Source of the DNA: Streptomyces alboflavus
GTDB lineage: Bacteria > Actinomycetota > Actinomycetes > Streptomycetales > Streptomycetaceae
NCBI RefSeq assembly: GCF_000716675.1
Contig: NZ_JNXT01000015.1
Span: 72,778-136,777, forward strand
DNA: 64,000 nt
Reading direction: 5' to 3'
In this document: in pieces, positions 52,625-61,910 of the stretch
Numbering within the stretch: the first letter of the stretch is position 1
Layout: each line of letters starts with the position of its first letter
Made by a program: the position numbers and the translations under genes
Notes under the pieces: model-generated
Told to the model about the DNA's origin: nothing
Database searches by the model: none
The model's input: only the letters and a program-made list of their open reading frames with translations

Positions 52625-54373
52625 CTACCTGTTCGCCCCGGCTTCGTCGAGGACCCACTGGCCCCGGTAGCAGATGAGGATCGGCCCGACCCAGTGGCAG
52701 ACGGGGTCCGTGGTGGGCGGCGGATCCGTGGGCGTGGGGGTGGGAACGGGCGTGGGTGTGGGGGTGGGTGTTGGTGTGGGAGTGGGTGGGGGAGTCGGCG
52801 TCGGCGTGGGAGTAGGCGTGGGGTCGACGGGGGTAGGGGTGGGGTCGACCGGAGTGGGGGTTGGTGTCGGTGTGGGCGTGGGAGTCGGTGTCGGAGTCGG
52901 CGTGGGCGTGGGCGTGGGGGTCGGACTCGGTGTCGGAGTCGGTGTCGGAGTCGGCGTGGCGGTAGGCGTAGGCGTCGGTTCCGGCTCGGCCGGTTCCGTC
53001 GGCTGGGTGGGCTCCGGTGCCGGGGCGACGGGCCCCGGAACGACGGGCGCGGGATCCGGCGCGGGCGCCTCGGCCTCGCCCGGCGGCGCGGGTATCACCG
53101 GCACGGGTGGCACGGGCTGCTCCGGCGCGGGCGGCGCCACCGCCGGGGGCTGCGGACCCACCGTATCGGGAGCCGCCGCATCGGGAGCCGCCGCGTCCGG
53201 AGCCGGCGCCACCGGCGCCCCCTCGCTCCTGGGCTGCGGCACCGCCCCACCCCCGCCCCCGGGTGCCTCCGCCTTCCCCGGCGCGGTCGACGGCCGGGGC
53301 ACGTGGGCGCTCCCGCTCTCCGCCGCCGTGGCCCGCGCGGGGGCCGAGCCGGTGCCGACGCCGCTGAGGACGAGGCCCGCGGCGACGGCGGCCGCGGTCG
53401 CCGTCGTGCCGATCGCTCCGGCCACGGCGACGGGCAGCTTCCCGCCCCCGGTGAGGACATGACGTACGCCGTGCAACAGCCCCGCCTGCCCGGACGAGCC
53501 GGACCCGGCGGCGGACGCCGCGGCACCCGCACCGGCCCCGGCCGCGAGCGGCACCAGGAACTTGCCCGCGCCGCCGAGCGCGAAGATCAGCAGGGCCGGT
53601 CCCACCAGGGCGGGGAGCCGGTTGTTGGCGCGGGTGAGGACGGCGAGCCGGGTCCGGCAGTCGGCGCAGCCGCCGAGGTGGCCGACGAGGGTCTCGGACT
53701 GGCGCGGGGACGCCTCGCCGCGGATGTGCGCGGGCATCCGGTCCCAGTGGGACTCGCACGCCGGGTCCTCGGGCGTACCGGGGTGGGCGCGCAGGAACGC
53801 CTGCCGCATGCCCTCGCGCGCCCGGTGCAGGAGCACGGCCGTGGCCCCGCTCCCGGCGCCGATGCCGCGCCCGACCGCCTCCAGCGGCTGGCCCTCGGCC
53901 TCCGCGAGCCACAGCGCCTTCACCCACCGCTCGGGCAGCTGGCCGAGCACGCGCGTGAGCAGGTCGACGGCGGAGACGCGGGCCGCCGGGTCGCCGCCGC
54001 CGTCGGGGACGGTGGTGACGTCGAGGGTCTCGGCCGCGCCCGCGTCCTGCGGGTCGCGCGGGGTCTCGCGCGCGGCGGCGCGCCCCGCGGACGACGCGAG
54101 GTGCCGGACGGTCGTCATGAGATACGCCGGTACGTTCTCGATCTCGTGCCCGGCGGCGAGGCGCCGCCAGACGCGGAAGTGCGCCTCGGCGACCAGGTCG
54201 TCGGCGATCCAGGCGCTGCCGGTCAGGGAGCGGGCGTACGCCACGAGCCGCGGGTGCTCGGCCTCGTAGACGCGCGCGTACGCGGCGGTCGCGGCGCCGG
54301 ACGCCTGGGCGGGGACACCGGGCGCGGAGTCCGCGGGAACGTCGGACGGAACGTCCGCTGGGACGTCTGACAT
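52625..54373 (-). CDS. ECF sigma factor fused to anti-sigma, membrane and Pro-Thr-repeat tail
   Basis: A 582-residue protein. Residues about 25-190 are sigma region 2 ([35 protein letters not shown]) and region 4 ([20 protein letters not shown]). A ZAS-type motif HLGGCADC (H-x3-C-x2-C) follows, then two hydrophobic segments ([40 protein letters not shown]). The last 230 residues are Ala/Pro-rich and end in a long Pro-Thr dipeptide array and a short [16 protein letters not shown] tail. Sigma and its inhibitor would be tethered to the membrane. The ATG at 54373 is preferred over an upstream GTG. Confidence 0.82.
   Translation of the reverse strand: MSDVPADVPSDVPADSAPGVPAQASGAATAAYARVYEAEHPRLVAYARSLTGSAWIADDLVAEAHFRVWRRLAAGHEIENVPAYLMTTVRHLASSAGRAAARETPRDPQDAGAAETLDVTTVPDGGGDPAARVSAVDLLTRVLGQLPERWVKALWLAEAEGQPLEAVGRGIGAGSGATAVLLHRAREGMRQAFLRAHPGTPEDPACESHWDRMPAHIRGEASPRQSETLVGHLGGCADCRTRLAVLTRANNRLPALVGPALLIFALGGAGKFLVPLAAGAGAGAAASAAGSGSSGQAGLLHGVRHVLTGGGKLPVAVAGAIGTTATAAAVAAGLVLSGVGTGSAPARATAAESGSAHVPRPSTAPGKAEAPGGGGGAVPQPRSEGAPVAPAPDAAAPDAAAPDTVGPQPPAVAPPAPEQPVPPVPVIPAPPGEAEAPAPDPAPVVPGPVAPAPEPTQPTEPAEPEPTPTPTATPTPTPTPTPSPTPTPTPTPTPTPTPTPTPTPTPTPVDPTPTPVDPTPTPTPTPTPPPTPTPTPTPTPTPVPTPTPTDPPPTTDPVCHWVGPILICYRGQWVLDEAGANR
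52700..52985. repeat. Pro-Thr-coding hexanucleotide-type repeats
   Basis: Low-complexity repeats of the GTGGGN type on the given strand encode the Pro-Thr array of the sigma-fusion protein, with VDPTPTP units duplicated at about 52825-52860. Such arrays slip easily, and the length may vary between strains. Confidence 0.85.
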
Positions 54374-54467
54374 GGCAGGACACACTCCTGTCCCACTGCG
54401 GGGATGGGGACGAGTTCGGAAGCCTAGGCCAGAAATGTCCGACTTATCAGAGGGGAGTGGCGCAGGT

Positions 54468-54485
54468 CACAGAGATCTCTCTGTG
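54468..54485. promoter_or_regulatory. Inverted repeat upstream of SsgA-like gene
   Basis: CACAGAG-ATCT-CTCTGTG is a perfect 7-bp dyad 70 bp before the ssgA-like start and 95 bp from the divergent sigma gene. It may be an operator for either. Confidence 0.35.
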
Positions 54486-54554
54486 CACTCCCGTAATGCG
54501 GGCACCCGCAGCGGGGTCGAAAGGGCAAGGAAGCAGCAGAAGTGGAGATCGACC

Positions 54555-54968
54555 ATGGCCGTCACGCTCGAACAGTCCGCCCGCGCCCGTCTGATCACCC
54601 CCGAGGGCCGCGAGCGGCCGATTCCCGTGACGCTGCGCTACGCCGCGTCCGACCCGCTCGCGGTGCAGGTCACCTTCCCGCCCGAGGTGTCCCTCGACGG
54701 CGCCGAGGTCACCTGGATCTTCGCCCGCGGCCTGCTCGAGGAGGGGCTCGGGGCCCCGGCCGGTACGGGAGACGTGCACATCTGGCCGTGCGGCAGGGAG
54801 CGGACCGTCCTGGAGTTCCACGCGCCGCACGGACTGGCCCTGGTGCAGTTCGACCGGGCCGCGCTGCGGCGCTTCCTGATGCGCTCGTACGCCGTCGTCG
54901 GCTCGGGCCGCGAGGAGGCGGCGGGGGACCTGGACCAGGGGCTCACCAAGCTGCTCGGCGGGGTGTGA
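54555..54968 (+). CDS. SsgA-like sporulation/cell-division protein
   Basis: A 137-residue SsgA-like protein (SALP), a family confined to sporulating actinomycetes that guides septum and cell-wall assembly. Typical residues are VTLRYAASDPLAVQVTF, VTWIFARGLLEEGL, GTGDVHIWPC and the tail ALRRFLMRSYAVV. The ATG follows GGAG by eight bases. Which paralogue it is cannot be decided here, but it is not SsgB-like in sequence. It is divergent from the sigma-fusion gene. Confidence 0.85.
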   Translation: MAVTLEQSARARLITPEGRERPIPVTLRYAASDPLAVQVTFPPEVSLDGAEVTWIFARGLLEEGLGAPAGTGDVHIWPCGRERTVLEFHAPHGLALVQFDRAALRRFLMRSYAVVGSGREEAAGDLDQGLTKLLGGV

Positions 54969-55002
54969 ACGGCGCGAACGCGGTGGGTCGACCCGGCGCG
55001 GG

Positions 55003-55021
55003 ATAGGTTAGGCTGCCCTAA
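55003..55021 (+). promoter_or_regulatory. Iron box upstream of siderophore-interacting protein
   Basis: ATAGGTTAGGCTGCCCTAA matches 16 of 19 positions of the DmdR/IdeR iron-box consensus. It lies 44 bp before the GTG of a siderophore-utilisation gene, as expected for iron-repressed transcription. Confidence 0.8.
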
Positions 55022-55064
55022 CTCGATCAAGTCTGATCGGGTGTTCTCCAGGGAGGGGACCAGG

Positions 55065-55787
55065 GTGGGCCACGGTTGGGAAGGCGTCGTCCTCAAGCTG
55101 CTGCGCGGCAAGGACTTCCGATTCACGGTGACCGGCGCCGACGAGGTGACCGAGCACTATCGCCGCCTTCACCTCACCGACGGCGGCATGCTCGCGGCGA
55201 CCGGCGTGCACCCGACGATGTGGGTGCGGCTGTGGTTCGACAACGCGGGCAAGCCGCACCAGCGCGCCTACACGCTGGTCGACCCCGACGGGGAGGCCGG
55301 CACGTTCAGCCTGGAGTTCGCGCTGCACGACGGCCCTGCCAGCGAGTGGGCGCGCAAGGCGGAACCGGGCGACACCATCGACGCGACCGTCCAGGGCACC
55401 GGCTTCGAGGTGCCGACCCCGACGCCGTCCCGGCTGCTCGTGGTCGGCGACGCGGCGGCGCTGCCCGCGATCAACTCGCTCATCGGCGCGATGCCGGACA
55501 CCCCCGCGACGATCTGGTTCGAGACCCAGCACGCCGACGACCGCGACCTGGACCTGCGCGTCGACCCCGCACGCCACGACGTCCACTGGGTCGAGCGCGG
55601 CACCGGCGTCGACCGGGAGGCCAGGGCCGGGCTCGCGGCCGCCGTCGAGGAGGAGCCGGACGCGTACGTGTGGATCACCTGCGACACGACGACGACCAGG
55701 TCCCTGTCCGCGTACGCCCGCAAGGAGCTCGCCGTGCCGCGCCACCGCGTGCACGCGCTCGGCTACTGGCGGCCAGGACCGGCCTGA
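55065..55787 (+). CDS. Siderophore-interacting protein (ViuB-like ferric reductase)
   Basis: A 240-residue FAD/NAD(P)H-type ferric siderophore reductase. The flavin-binding segment is HQRAYTLVDPDGEAGTFSLE (RxYT motif), followed by GPASEWARKAEPGD and the nucleotide-binding LLVVGDAAALPAINSLI. The C-terminal helix has TRSLSAYARKELAVPRHRV. It releases iron from imported siderophores by reduction. The GTG start follows GGAGGGG. The iron box upstream supports the role. Confidence 0.9.
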   Translation: MGHGWEGVVLKLLRGKDFRFTVTGADEVTEHYRRLHLTDGGMLAATGVHPTMWVRLWFDNAGKPHQRAYTLVDPDGEAGTFSLEFALHDGPASEWARKAEPGDTIDATVQGTGFEVPTPTPSRLLVVGDAAALPAINSLIGAMPDTPATIWFETQHADDRDLDLRVDPARHDVHWVERGTGVDREARAGLAAAVEEEPDAYVWITCDTTTTRSLSAYARKELAVPRHRVHALGYWRPGPA

Positions 55788-55794
55788 CGCGGCC

Positions 55795-56808
55795 TCAGCG
55801 GTAGAGCGCGGGGCGCTCCGCGAGGTCGACCGCGACCCGCGCGCCGTCGGAGAGCGCCCGCACCCCGGCCTCGGTGACGGCCGCTGCCGCGTACCCGTCC
55901 CACGCGCTCGGACCCGCGACGCGGCCCTCGCGGACACCGGCGACCCACTCCCGCACCTCGCGGTCGTAGGCGTCGGCGAACCGCACCACGTAGTCCTGCG
56001 CGATGTCCTGAAGGGCGCGGCCCGCCGTCCGCACCACCATGGCGGGCTCGTCGCCGATGCGGGCGCTGCCCCGCTCGCCGACGGCCTCGCACGTGACCTC
56101 GTAGCCGAACCCGCAGTTGACGAAGATCTCCACGTCCACGAGGGCGCCGCCCGCGGTCTCGAAGAGAACCAGCTGCGGGTCCTGGAGCCCGGCAGGGGCG
56201 GCCGCCGACGGCCGCGGCCGGAGCACGGTCACCGCGGTGACCTCGTCGCCGAGCAGCCAGCGCGCCGCATCGATCTCGTGCGACACCGAGCTGCTGATCA
56301 GCATCGCGGAGGTGAAGTGCGGGGGCGAGGACACATTGCGGTGGCGGCAGTGCAGCATCAGCGGCCGCCCGATGCTCCCGCTGTCGAGCAGCGCCTTCAG
56401 CCCGCGGTACTCGGTGTCGTACCGGCGCATGAACCCCACCTGGATCAGCCGCCGCCCGCCGCGTGCCTCCGCCTCGACCACGCGGAGCGCGGCACGGGCG
56501 TCGGCGGCGAGCGGCTTCTCGCACAGCACGGGCAGGCCGCGCGCGAGGGCCGCGAGCAGCGCCTCCTCGTGCGCGTGGTCGGGCGAGGCCACCAGGACCG
56601 CCCCCACCCCGTGCTCGGCGAGGGCCGCGAGCGCGTCGGCGTGCACGCGCACGCCCTCGATCCCGGCGGCCGCCGCCTCGCCCCGCGCCCGGTCCGGGTC
56701 CGCCACGGCCACCACGCGGGCCCCGGCGACGGACCGCGCGAGGCGCCGCACATGGTCGGCACCCATGTGACCGGCGCCGAGCACGGCCACCCCCAACGGT
56801 TCGCTCAC
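55795..56808 (-). CDS. Gfo/Idh/MocA-family oxidoreductase
   Basis: A 337-residue NAD(P)-dependent sugar or inositol dehydrogenase. The Rossmann motif is [13 protein letters not shown], the conserved catalytic-domain region is [13 protein letters not shown], and [20 protein letters not shown] and [19 protein letters not shown] are typical of inositol 2-dehydrogenase-like members. The GTG at 56808 follows GGGAG and overlaps the stop region of the carboxypeptidase gene by four bases, so the two are coupled. The substrate is unknown. Confidence 0.88.
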   Translation of the reverse strand: MSEPLGVAVLGAGHMGADHVRRLARSVAGARVVAVADPDRARGEAAAAGIEGVRVHADALAALAEHGVGAVLVASPDHAHEEALLAALARGLPVLCEKPLAADARAALRVVEAEARGGRRLIQVGFMRRYDTEYRGLKALLDSGSIGRPLMLHCRHRNVSSPPHFTSAMLISSSVSHEIDAARWLLGDEVTAVTVLRPRPSAAAPAGLQDPQLVLFETAGGALVDVEIFVNCGFGYEVTCEAVGERGSARIGDEPAMVVRTAGRALQDIAQDYVVRFADAYDREVREWVAGVREGRVAGPSAWDGYAAAAVTEAGVRALSDGARVAVDLAERPALYR

Positions 56809-58010
56809 GGCAAGAACTCCCCTCCCAGCGCTCTGCGTCGGGCCACCGTAGCCGCCCGCCGCCGCACGATCACCACGCACCCGGCGATCAGCGCGGTCGA
56901 GCCGACACCGACCAGGGCGAGGGCGGGCAAGGCGGAACCGTCGTCGGTCGCGGCGGGCGGCACGATCGCGGCCGCCGCGGTCCGGCGCACCCGGTCCGGG
57001 GCCTTGCGGGGCTTGGCGGGGAGCAGCGAGCCCACCGGACGCGCCCGCCCTGCCGCGGCGAAGCCCCAGTCGAGCAGCGACCTGGCCTCCTCGTACACGG
57101 AGTGGCCGCCCCGCTGCGGGTTCATCACCGTCACCAGGACCGTGCGCGCGCCCCGGTGCGCGGCGGCGATCAGGGTGTTCCCCGCGCCGCTGGTGTAGCC
57201 GTTCTTGACGCCGATCAGGCCGGGGTAGCGGGCCACGCCGTCGGCGCCGGTGAGGAGACGGTTGGTGTTCTGGATGGGGTAGGACCAGTTGCCGCCCGGG
57301 AAGCGCGCGACGGCCGTCGAGCAGTAGCGGGCGAACTGCGGATCGGCGAGCCCGGCCCGGCCGAACACCGCCAGGTCGTACGCGGACGACACCTGCCCCG
57401 GCGCGTCGTAGCCGTCGGGCGAGACCACGTGCGTGTCGCGGGCACCGAGCGAGCGGGCCTTGGCCTGCATCTGCCGCACGGTGCGGTCCCAGCCGCCGTT
57501 CATCCCGGCGAGCACATGGACGGCGTCGTTGCCGGAGCTGAGGAACACCCCGCGCCACAGGTCGGAGACCCGGTAGCTGCGGCCCGCGGCGACCCCCACC
57601 AGGCTGCTGCCGCCGCCGACGCGGGACAGCTCGCGGCCGGTGACGGTGTGCCGCGTCTCGGGGTGCAGCCGGGGCAGCGCCGTCAGTGCGAACAGGGACT
57701 TGAGGGTGGAGGCGGGCGGCAGTCGGCGGTGCGCGTTGTGCGCGGCGAGCACTTCGCCCGTCCGGGCGTCGGACACCACCCAGGACAGGGCGGTGAGTCC
57801 GCGGGGCAGGTCCGGTGTGCGGGGTCCCGGACGCACCTGCGTTCCGGGCCGGTCGAGCAGGGACGAGGAGTACGCGGGCGGCGGCTTCGGGGGCGCGGGT
57901 TCGGCGCCGACGGCCGGTTCCGCGAGGCAGACCAGGGCCCCGGTGGCGAGGGCTGTGGCGCGCAGTGCGGTGGCGCGCCGGACCGGGCGTGAAAGGTACC
58001 TGATGACCAT
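56805..58010 (-). CDS. D-alanyl-D-alanine carboxypeptidase (S11, membrane-anchored)
   Basis: A 401-residue penicillin-binding enzyme that trims the D-Ala of peptidoglycan stems. A signal peptide spans about residues 1-35. The three active-site motifs are STLK, SGN ([12 protein letters not shown]) and KNG ([14 protein letters not shown]). A C-terminal hydrophobic helix ([20 protein letters not shown]) followed by arginines anchors it to the membrane. Confidence 0.9.
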   Translation of the reverse strand: MVIRYLSRPVRRATALRATALATGALVCLAEPAVGAEPAPPKPPPAYSSSLLDRPGTQVRPGPRTPDLPRGLTALSWVVSDARTGEVLAAHNAHRRLPPASTLKSLFALTALPRLHPETRHTVTGRELSRVGGGSSLVGVAAGRSYRVSDLWRGVFLSSGNDAVHVLAGMNGGWDRTVRQMQAKARSLGARDTHVVSPDGYDAPGQVSSAYDLAVFGRAGLADPQFARYCSTAVARFPGGNWSYPIQNTNRLLTGADGVARYPGLIGVKNGYTSGAGNTLIAAAHRGARTVLVTVMNPQRGGHSVYEEARSLLDWGFAAAGRARPVGSLLPAKPRKAPDRVRRTAAAAIVPPAATDDGSALPALALVGVGSTALIAGCVVIVRRRAATVARRRALGGEFLP

Positions 58011-58096
58011 TCAGCCACCGTAGGAGCGGGCTCCCAACTGCGCAGATCGGCTTGGCCCGGGTGGATGTACGCCCCCGTCGGACTGCTCCGCCCGGG

Positions 58097-58128
58097 CGGA
58101 GCCGGGGCCCGCACGGGCCCCGGCTCCG
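58097..58128 (-). terminator. Terminator of GNAT gene
   Basis: A 14-bp perfect stem (58097-58110 with 58115-58128, 4-nt loop) lies just beyond the leftward acetyltransferase stop at 58137. Confidence 0.75.
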
Positions 58129-58136
58129 TGGGACGG

Positions 58137-58709
58137 CTACGACCGGGCGAAGTCCGCGGCCACGGCGCGGAACCGTGCCGTCGTCGCGTCCGAGGTCAGG
58201 CGCCGCAGTCCGGCCTTCTCCAGGACGCGGACGGAGGCTGGGTTGGACAGTTCCACGTTCGCGTACACGGCGTCCACACCGGGTGCGGTCAGGGCGAACC
58301 GGGCCAGGGCGCGGGTGGCTTCGGAGGCGTAGCCCCGGCCCCGGCGCGAGGCGACGATGCCGTACCCGACCTCGATCGCACCGTCGCTCGGCGGCCAGAA
58401 CAGCCCGATCGAGCCGACCACCAGACCGCTGTCGCGCTCGGCCACGAGCCGGTGGCCGTAGGGCGTGAGGCCCTCCGGGTGCTCGGTGAGGAAACCGGCG
58501 ATGACGCGGTCGCCCTCGGCGGGGAAGTCCGGCGCCCAGTCGGCGCGGCGGGATCCGCCGACGACGGCGGCCAGTTCGTCCGGCGACCACGGGCGCAGCA
58601 CGAGCCGGTCCGTGAGCAGGTCCCCGGCGGGCCCGGAGGAGCAAGGGGAAGAGGAAGAGGCAGGGGAAGGGGAGGGGAAGGGGGAGGGAGAAGAGGTGGG
58701 AGAAGACAT
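58137..58709 (-). CDS. GNAT acetyltransferase (RimJ/RimL-like)
   Basis: A 190-residue acetyl-CoA-dependent N-acetyltransferase. [20 protein letters not shown] opens the fold, [20 protein letters not shown] is the acetyl-CoA loop, and [20 protein letters not shown] the C-terminal part. The first 25 residues are a Ser-Pro low-complexity stretch coded by a CTTCCCC-like repeat; translation may start later. The substrate is unknown. Confidence 0.8.
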   Translation of the reverse strand: MSSPTSSPSPFPSPSPASSSSPCSSGPAGDLLTDRLVLRPWSPDELAAVVGGSRRADWAPDFPAEGDRVIAGFLTEHPEGLTPYGHRLVAERDSGLVVGSIGLFWPPSDGAIEVGYGIVASRRGRGYASEATRALARFALTAPGVDAVYANVELSNPASVRVLEKAGLRRLTSDATTARFRAVAADFARS

Positions 58710-58809
58710 GCGGAGATCCTGGTCGATTCAGACGACCGGGCCGCGACTCACCGTCCGTGCGCGACCCGGACAAGGGCATGCTGACGAAGGGCCTGGCAGG
58801 CCATATTCA

Positions 58810-60240
58810 TCAACCTCCCTCGTCGGAGCGGCAGTCGTTGGCGCGCGCGGAAGGCGCACGCGTGGCCGGATCGTAGCAAGGGAGTTCGATCGCGGGTGTG
58901 TCGGCTCCCTTCTTCTGGCCGGGCGCCGCCTCCGCCTCGGCGGACGTCGCCTCGCCCCCCGGCGTTGCCTCGCCCTCGGCGGACGTCGTCTCGTCCCCGG
59001 CGGGTGCCCCCTCGGCCGCGGCTGCCGCCGCCTCCGGCATCGACGGCTCGCGCAGCGGGCGCAGCAGCAGCCAGCCGACCGCGGGCAGGGCGATCAGTGG
59101 GGCGAGCGCGACCTGGAGGGACGTGGCGTCGGCGAGGGCGCCGACGAGAGGGCTCGCGAGGCCGCCGACGCTGACGGTCAGGCCGAGCGTGACGCCGCTC
59201 GCGGTGCCCATGTGCCGGGGCAGATAGTCCTGGCCGAGGGTGATGTGCAGGGAGAAGGGCACGTACAGGCACGCCGACGTGAGCGCGACGAAGAGATACA
59301 GCGCCGGGCCCGGGACGAGGACGACTCCGGCGACCGCGAGGACACTCAGCGCGTACGACCACCGCACGACCGGCACCCGGCTGTAGCGGGTGGCGAGCCG
59401 CCCCCCGGCCACCGTGCCCACCGCCCCGCCGACGTAGAGCACGAAGAGGGCGGCCGTCCCCGCGAACTCCGAGCCGAAGGCGCGCTCGCGCACGTACAGG
59501 GCGATGAACGCGCTCAGCCCGACGAACACGATCGAGCGGCACACCACGGCACCGGACAGGCGGAGGAACGACGGCCAGTCGTCGCTGCCGTCGGCGTGCC
59601 CGCCCCGCGTCGAAGCCGTTGCGGTGCCGGGCGCCCGCAGGGCCCGCAGCGCCGCCACGCACAGCGCCGCGCCCGCGACGGCGGGGACGACGAGCAGCGG
59701 GGACGCGCCCAGGCCGCCGGTGGCGACGACGGCCGCCACCAGCAACGGGGCCGTGGCGAAGCCGATGTTGCCGCCGAGGGAGAACCACCCCATCGCCGTG
59801 TGGCTGCCCCGGCTCGCGAGGCGCGCCACCCGGGCGGCCTCGGGGTGGTACGCGGCGACGCCGATCCCGGAGACCGCGACGACCGCCAGAGTGAGGGCGT
59901 ACGAGCCGCCGACGCCGCTGAGCGCGACACCGGCGCCGCCCACCAGCGTGCTCACCGGAAGCAGCCACGGCATCGCCCACTTGTCGGTGAGCGCCCCGAA
60001 CAGAGGCTGCACCACGGACGACAGGAGCGAGGCGGCGAGGACGATGCCGGAGGCGGCGGCGTACGAATAGGCCCGCTCGGCCACGAAGTACGGCACGAGT
60101 GCGGCGACCGAGCCCTGGTACACGTCCACGCAGGCGTGGCCGAGGGCCATGAGGGTGAGGGGTCTGTTGCGGGCGGGGCGGCGTTCCGGCGCGGAGCGGG
60201 GGCGAGGGCGGGGTGGGACCGTGGTCCTGTCTGTGGGCAC
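58810..60240 (-). CDS. MFS transporter (fosmidomycin-resistance-like)
   Basis: A 476-residue 12-TM transporter similar to the Fsr-type group. MALGHACVDVYQGSVAALVP starts TM1, LFGALTDKWAMPWLLP is the A-motif region, and AAYHPEAARVARLASRGSHT the central signature. The C-terminal 65 residues are acidic, with repeats of the EGEAT/SAEAE type. The GTG at 60240 is only one option, since no good ribosome site is visible. It is divergent from an AraC regulator that probably controls it. Confidence 0.82.
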   Translation of the reverse strand: MPTDRTTVPPRPRPRSAPERRPARNRPLTLMALGHACVDVYQGSVAALVPYFVAERAYSYAAASGIVLAASLLSSVVQPLFGALTDKWAMPWLLPVSTLVGGAGVALSGVGGSYALTLAVVAVSGIGVAAYHPEAARVARLASRGSHTAMGWFSLGGNIGFATAPLLVAAVVATGGLGASPLLVVPAVAGAALCVAALRALRAPGTATASTRGGHADGSDDWPSFLRLSGAVVCRSIVFVGLSAFIALYVRERAFGSEFAGTAALFVLYVGGAVGTVAGGRLATRYSRVPVVRWSYALSVLAVAGVVLVPGPALYLFVALTSACLYVPFSLHITLGQDYLPRHMGTASGVTLGLTVSVGGLASPLVGALADATSLQVALAPLIALPAVGWLLLRPLREPSMPEAAAAAAEGAPAGDETTSAEGEATPGGEATSAEAEAAPGQKKGADTPAIELPCYDPATRAPSARANDCRSDEGG

Positions 60241-60329
60241 GTGTCGATCGTCGCGAGGGCACCCGCTGTCGGGCTTCCGATAAAATGCCAGCTTGTATCG
60301 ATGATCCGCCAAGGGGAGGTGCGCTGCCC

Positions 60330-61079
60330 GTGCCGGAAGCCGTCCGCCACACCCCCAAGGCCCCCACCCACGTCCGGACCCTGGCCGCCGGGCAGCGCAT
60401 CGACGCCCACCGGCACGACGACCACCAGATCGTGCTGCCGGGCAACGGGGTCGTCGCCGTCACCACCGAGGCCGGTACGTGGTTCGCGCCCGCGACCCGC
60501 GCCATCTGGGTGCCCGCAGGCACCGTCCACGCCCATCGCGCCCACGGCCGGCTGAACGCGTACTTCGTGGGCTTCCCCGCGGACGAGAACCCGCTGGGCC
60601 TGGACGCGCCCACCGTCCTCTCCGTGAGCCCGCTGCTGCGCGAGCTGATCATCGAGTACACCCGGGACCCCGCCGACACCGGCCCCGAACGCCACCGTCT
60701 GCGGGCCGTCCTGCTCGACCAGTTGTGCGCGTCCCCGCAGGCGCCGATGCAACTCCCCACCCCGTCCGACCCCCGCCTCGCCGCGGTGTGCGCCCTCGTC
60801 CACGACCACCCGGAGGACCCCCGCACGCTGGCCGCTCTCGGCGCCGCGACCGGCGTCGGCGAGCGCACCCTCAGCCGCCTCTTCCGCGCCGAACTGGGCA
60901 TGACCTTCCCGCAGTGGCGCACCCAGTCGCGCCTCTACCACGCCCTGCGGATGCTCGCGGACGACACGCCCGTCACCACGGTGGCGCGGCGCTGCGGCTG
61001 GTCGTCGCCGAGCGCGTTCATCGACGTCTTCCGCAGGTCCTTCGGCTACACGCCCGGCACCCACAACCGCCGCCCCTGA
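60330..61079 (+). CDS. AraC-family regulator with N-terminal cupin
   Basis: A 249-residue regulator. The cupin part has IDAHRHDDHQIVLPGNGVVA and RAIWVPAGTVHAHRAHG. The C-terminal double HTH contains LGAATGVGERTLSRLFRAEL and VARRCGWSSPSAFIDVFRRS, then FGYTPG. It is of the type that controls an adjacent MFS exporter. GTG at 60330 follows GGGGAGG about ten bases upstream. Confidence 0.87.
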   Translation: MPEAVRHTPKAPTHVRTLAAGQRIDAHRHDDHQIVLPGNGVVAVTTEAGTWFAPATRAIWVPAGTVHAHRAHGRLNAYFVGFPADENPLGLDAPTVLSVSPLLRELIIEYTRDPADTGPERHRLRAVLLDQLCASPQAPMQLPTPSDPRLAAVCALVHDHPEDPRTLAALGAATGVGERTLSRLFRAELGMTFPQWRTQSRLYHALRMLADDTPVTTVARRCGWSSPSAFIDVFRRSFGYTPGTHNRRP

Positions 61080-61125
61080 CACGGCCACCGTCCGGGGCGC
61101 CGCGGCGGGTGCTTAGGATGCCGTC

Positions 61126-61719
61126 ATGGCTGCTCCGGACCCCTCGACCCGTCCCTCCGCGCGGGATCCGGAGCTGGGCTTCCCGCCGCCCGGCGAGGTG
61201 CTGCACCGGCTGCGCACCCAGCGGGGCATGTCACTGCGTCAGGTCGCCGCCGAGTGCGGCCTCTCCGTCTCCTTCCTGGCGTCCCTGGAGCGCGGCGAGA
61301 CCGACATCGCCCTGGAGCGGCTCGGCCGGCTCGCGAAGGTCTTCGGCCACGACGTCGGCTCGTTCCTCGGCTTCTCCCGCGGCCGGGCCGCTCCCTCGGT
61401 CTTCCCCAGGGAGGAACAGGAGACGCTGGACCGGGCGCCCGGCGTCGTCTACCGCGTGCTGCGCTCACCGGAGCTCGGATACCAGGTCGTCACCGGCGAC
61501 TTCGCCCCCGGTAGCGGCCTCACCGAGGACCTCCAGCACGAGGGCACCGACCTCGTCATGGTCACCCGCGGCACCCTCGTGGCCCGCTACAACGGCGTGG
61601 ACCATGCGCTGCGCGCCGGGGACTGCATCCAGTGGTCGGCGGGGCATCCGCACACCTTCCGCAACGACGGCGACGAACCGGCGCAGATGGTGGTCGTGCT
61701 GTTCTCCAGCCTCTACTGA
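61126..61719 (+). CDS. XRE-family regulator with C-terminal cupin
   Basis: A 197-residue repressor-type protein. The HTH is LRTQRGMSLRQVAAECGLSV then SFLASLERGETDIAL. The C-terminal cupin holds YQVVTGDFAPGSGLTEDLQH and GDCIQWSAGHPHTFRNDGDE. Relatives control amino acid, polyamine or drug-efflux genes. It is followed by a strong terminator. Confidence 0.88.
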   Translation: MAAPDPSTRPSARDPELGFPPPGEVLHRLRTQRGMSLRQVAAECGLSVSFLASLERGETDIALERLGRLAKVFGHDVGSFLGFSRGRAAPSVFPREEQETLDRAPGVVYRVLRSPELGYQVVTGDFAPGSGLTEDLQHEGTDLVMVTRGTLVARYNGVDHALRAGDCIQWSAGHPHTFRNDGDEPAQMVVVLFSSLY

Positions 61720-61733
61720 GGCCGTGCCTGTCG

Positions 61734-61765
61734 CTGCCCAACTGCCCAACTGCCCAACTGCCCCA
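61734..61765. repeat. Four tandem 8-bp repeats
   Basis: CTGCCCAA is repeated three times and a fourth unit ends CA. The array lies just after the XRE-cupin stop and runs into the terminator stem. Confidence 0.8.
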
Positions 61766-61784
61766 CGGACGCTCGTCCGTGGGG
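61761..61784 (+). terminator. Terminator after XRE-cupin gene
   Basis: A 10-bp perfect stem (61761-61770 with 61775-61784, 4-nt loop) is followed by CTTTCC. It lies 42 bp after the stop. Confidence 0.8.
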
Positions 61785-61848
61785 CTTTCCGCTGTGCGTG
61801 CCGGGGTGCGGCAGCGTGCCGCCACCCTCTCGTCCTGAACAGTATTCT

Positions 61849-61860
61849 GGACTACAGTCC
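61849..61860 (+). promoter_or_regulatory. DevR/OsdR-like palindrome upstream of GNAT
   Basis: GGACTACAGTCC (5-bp arms, or 6 with flanking T and A) matches 11 of 12 core positions of the DevR-type consensus GGACTWWAGTCC. It lies 51 bp before the acetyltransferase start, in an AT-richer promoter region. Confidence 0.45.
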
Positions 61861-61910
61861 AATTTATCGCACAAGGCGAGACGGGCGTGCGCCCGTTCCG
61901 GGAGGGACTC

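Noticed and set aside
52674..53462. Rightward Gly-Val repeat protein
   Set aside because: It is the antisense reading of the Pro-Thr array of the sigma-fusion gene, which has recognisable sigma and ZAS motifs in its own frame.
55795..58779. A single 994-codon leftward fusion ending in the dehydrogenase
   Set aside because: The upstream part is low-complexity shadow over the carboxypeptidase and GNAT genes; a GTG with a ribosome site at 56808 gives the normal dehydrogenase length.
61734..61765. Tandem 8-bp repeats as a functional element
   Set aside because: They run into the terminator stem and are most simply replication slippage; kept only as a repeat.
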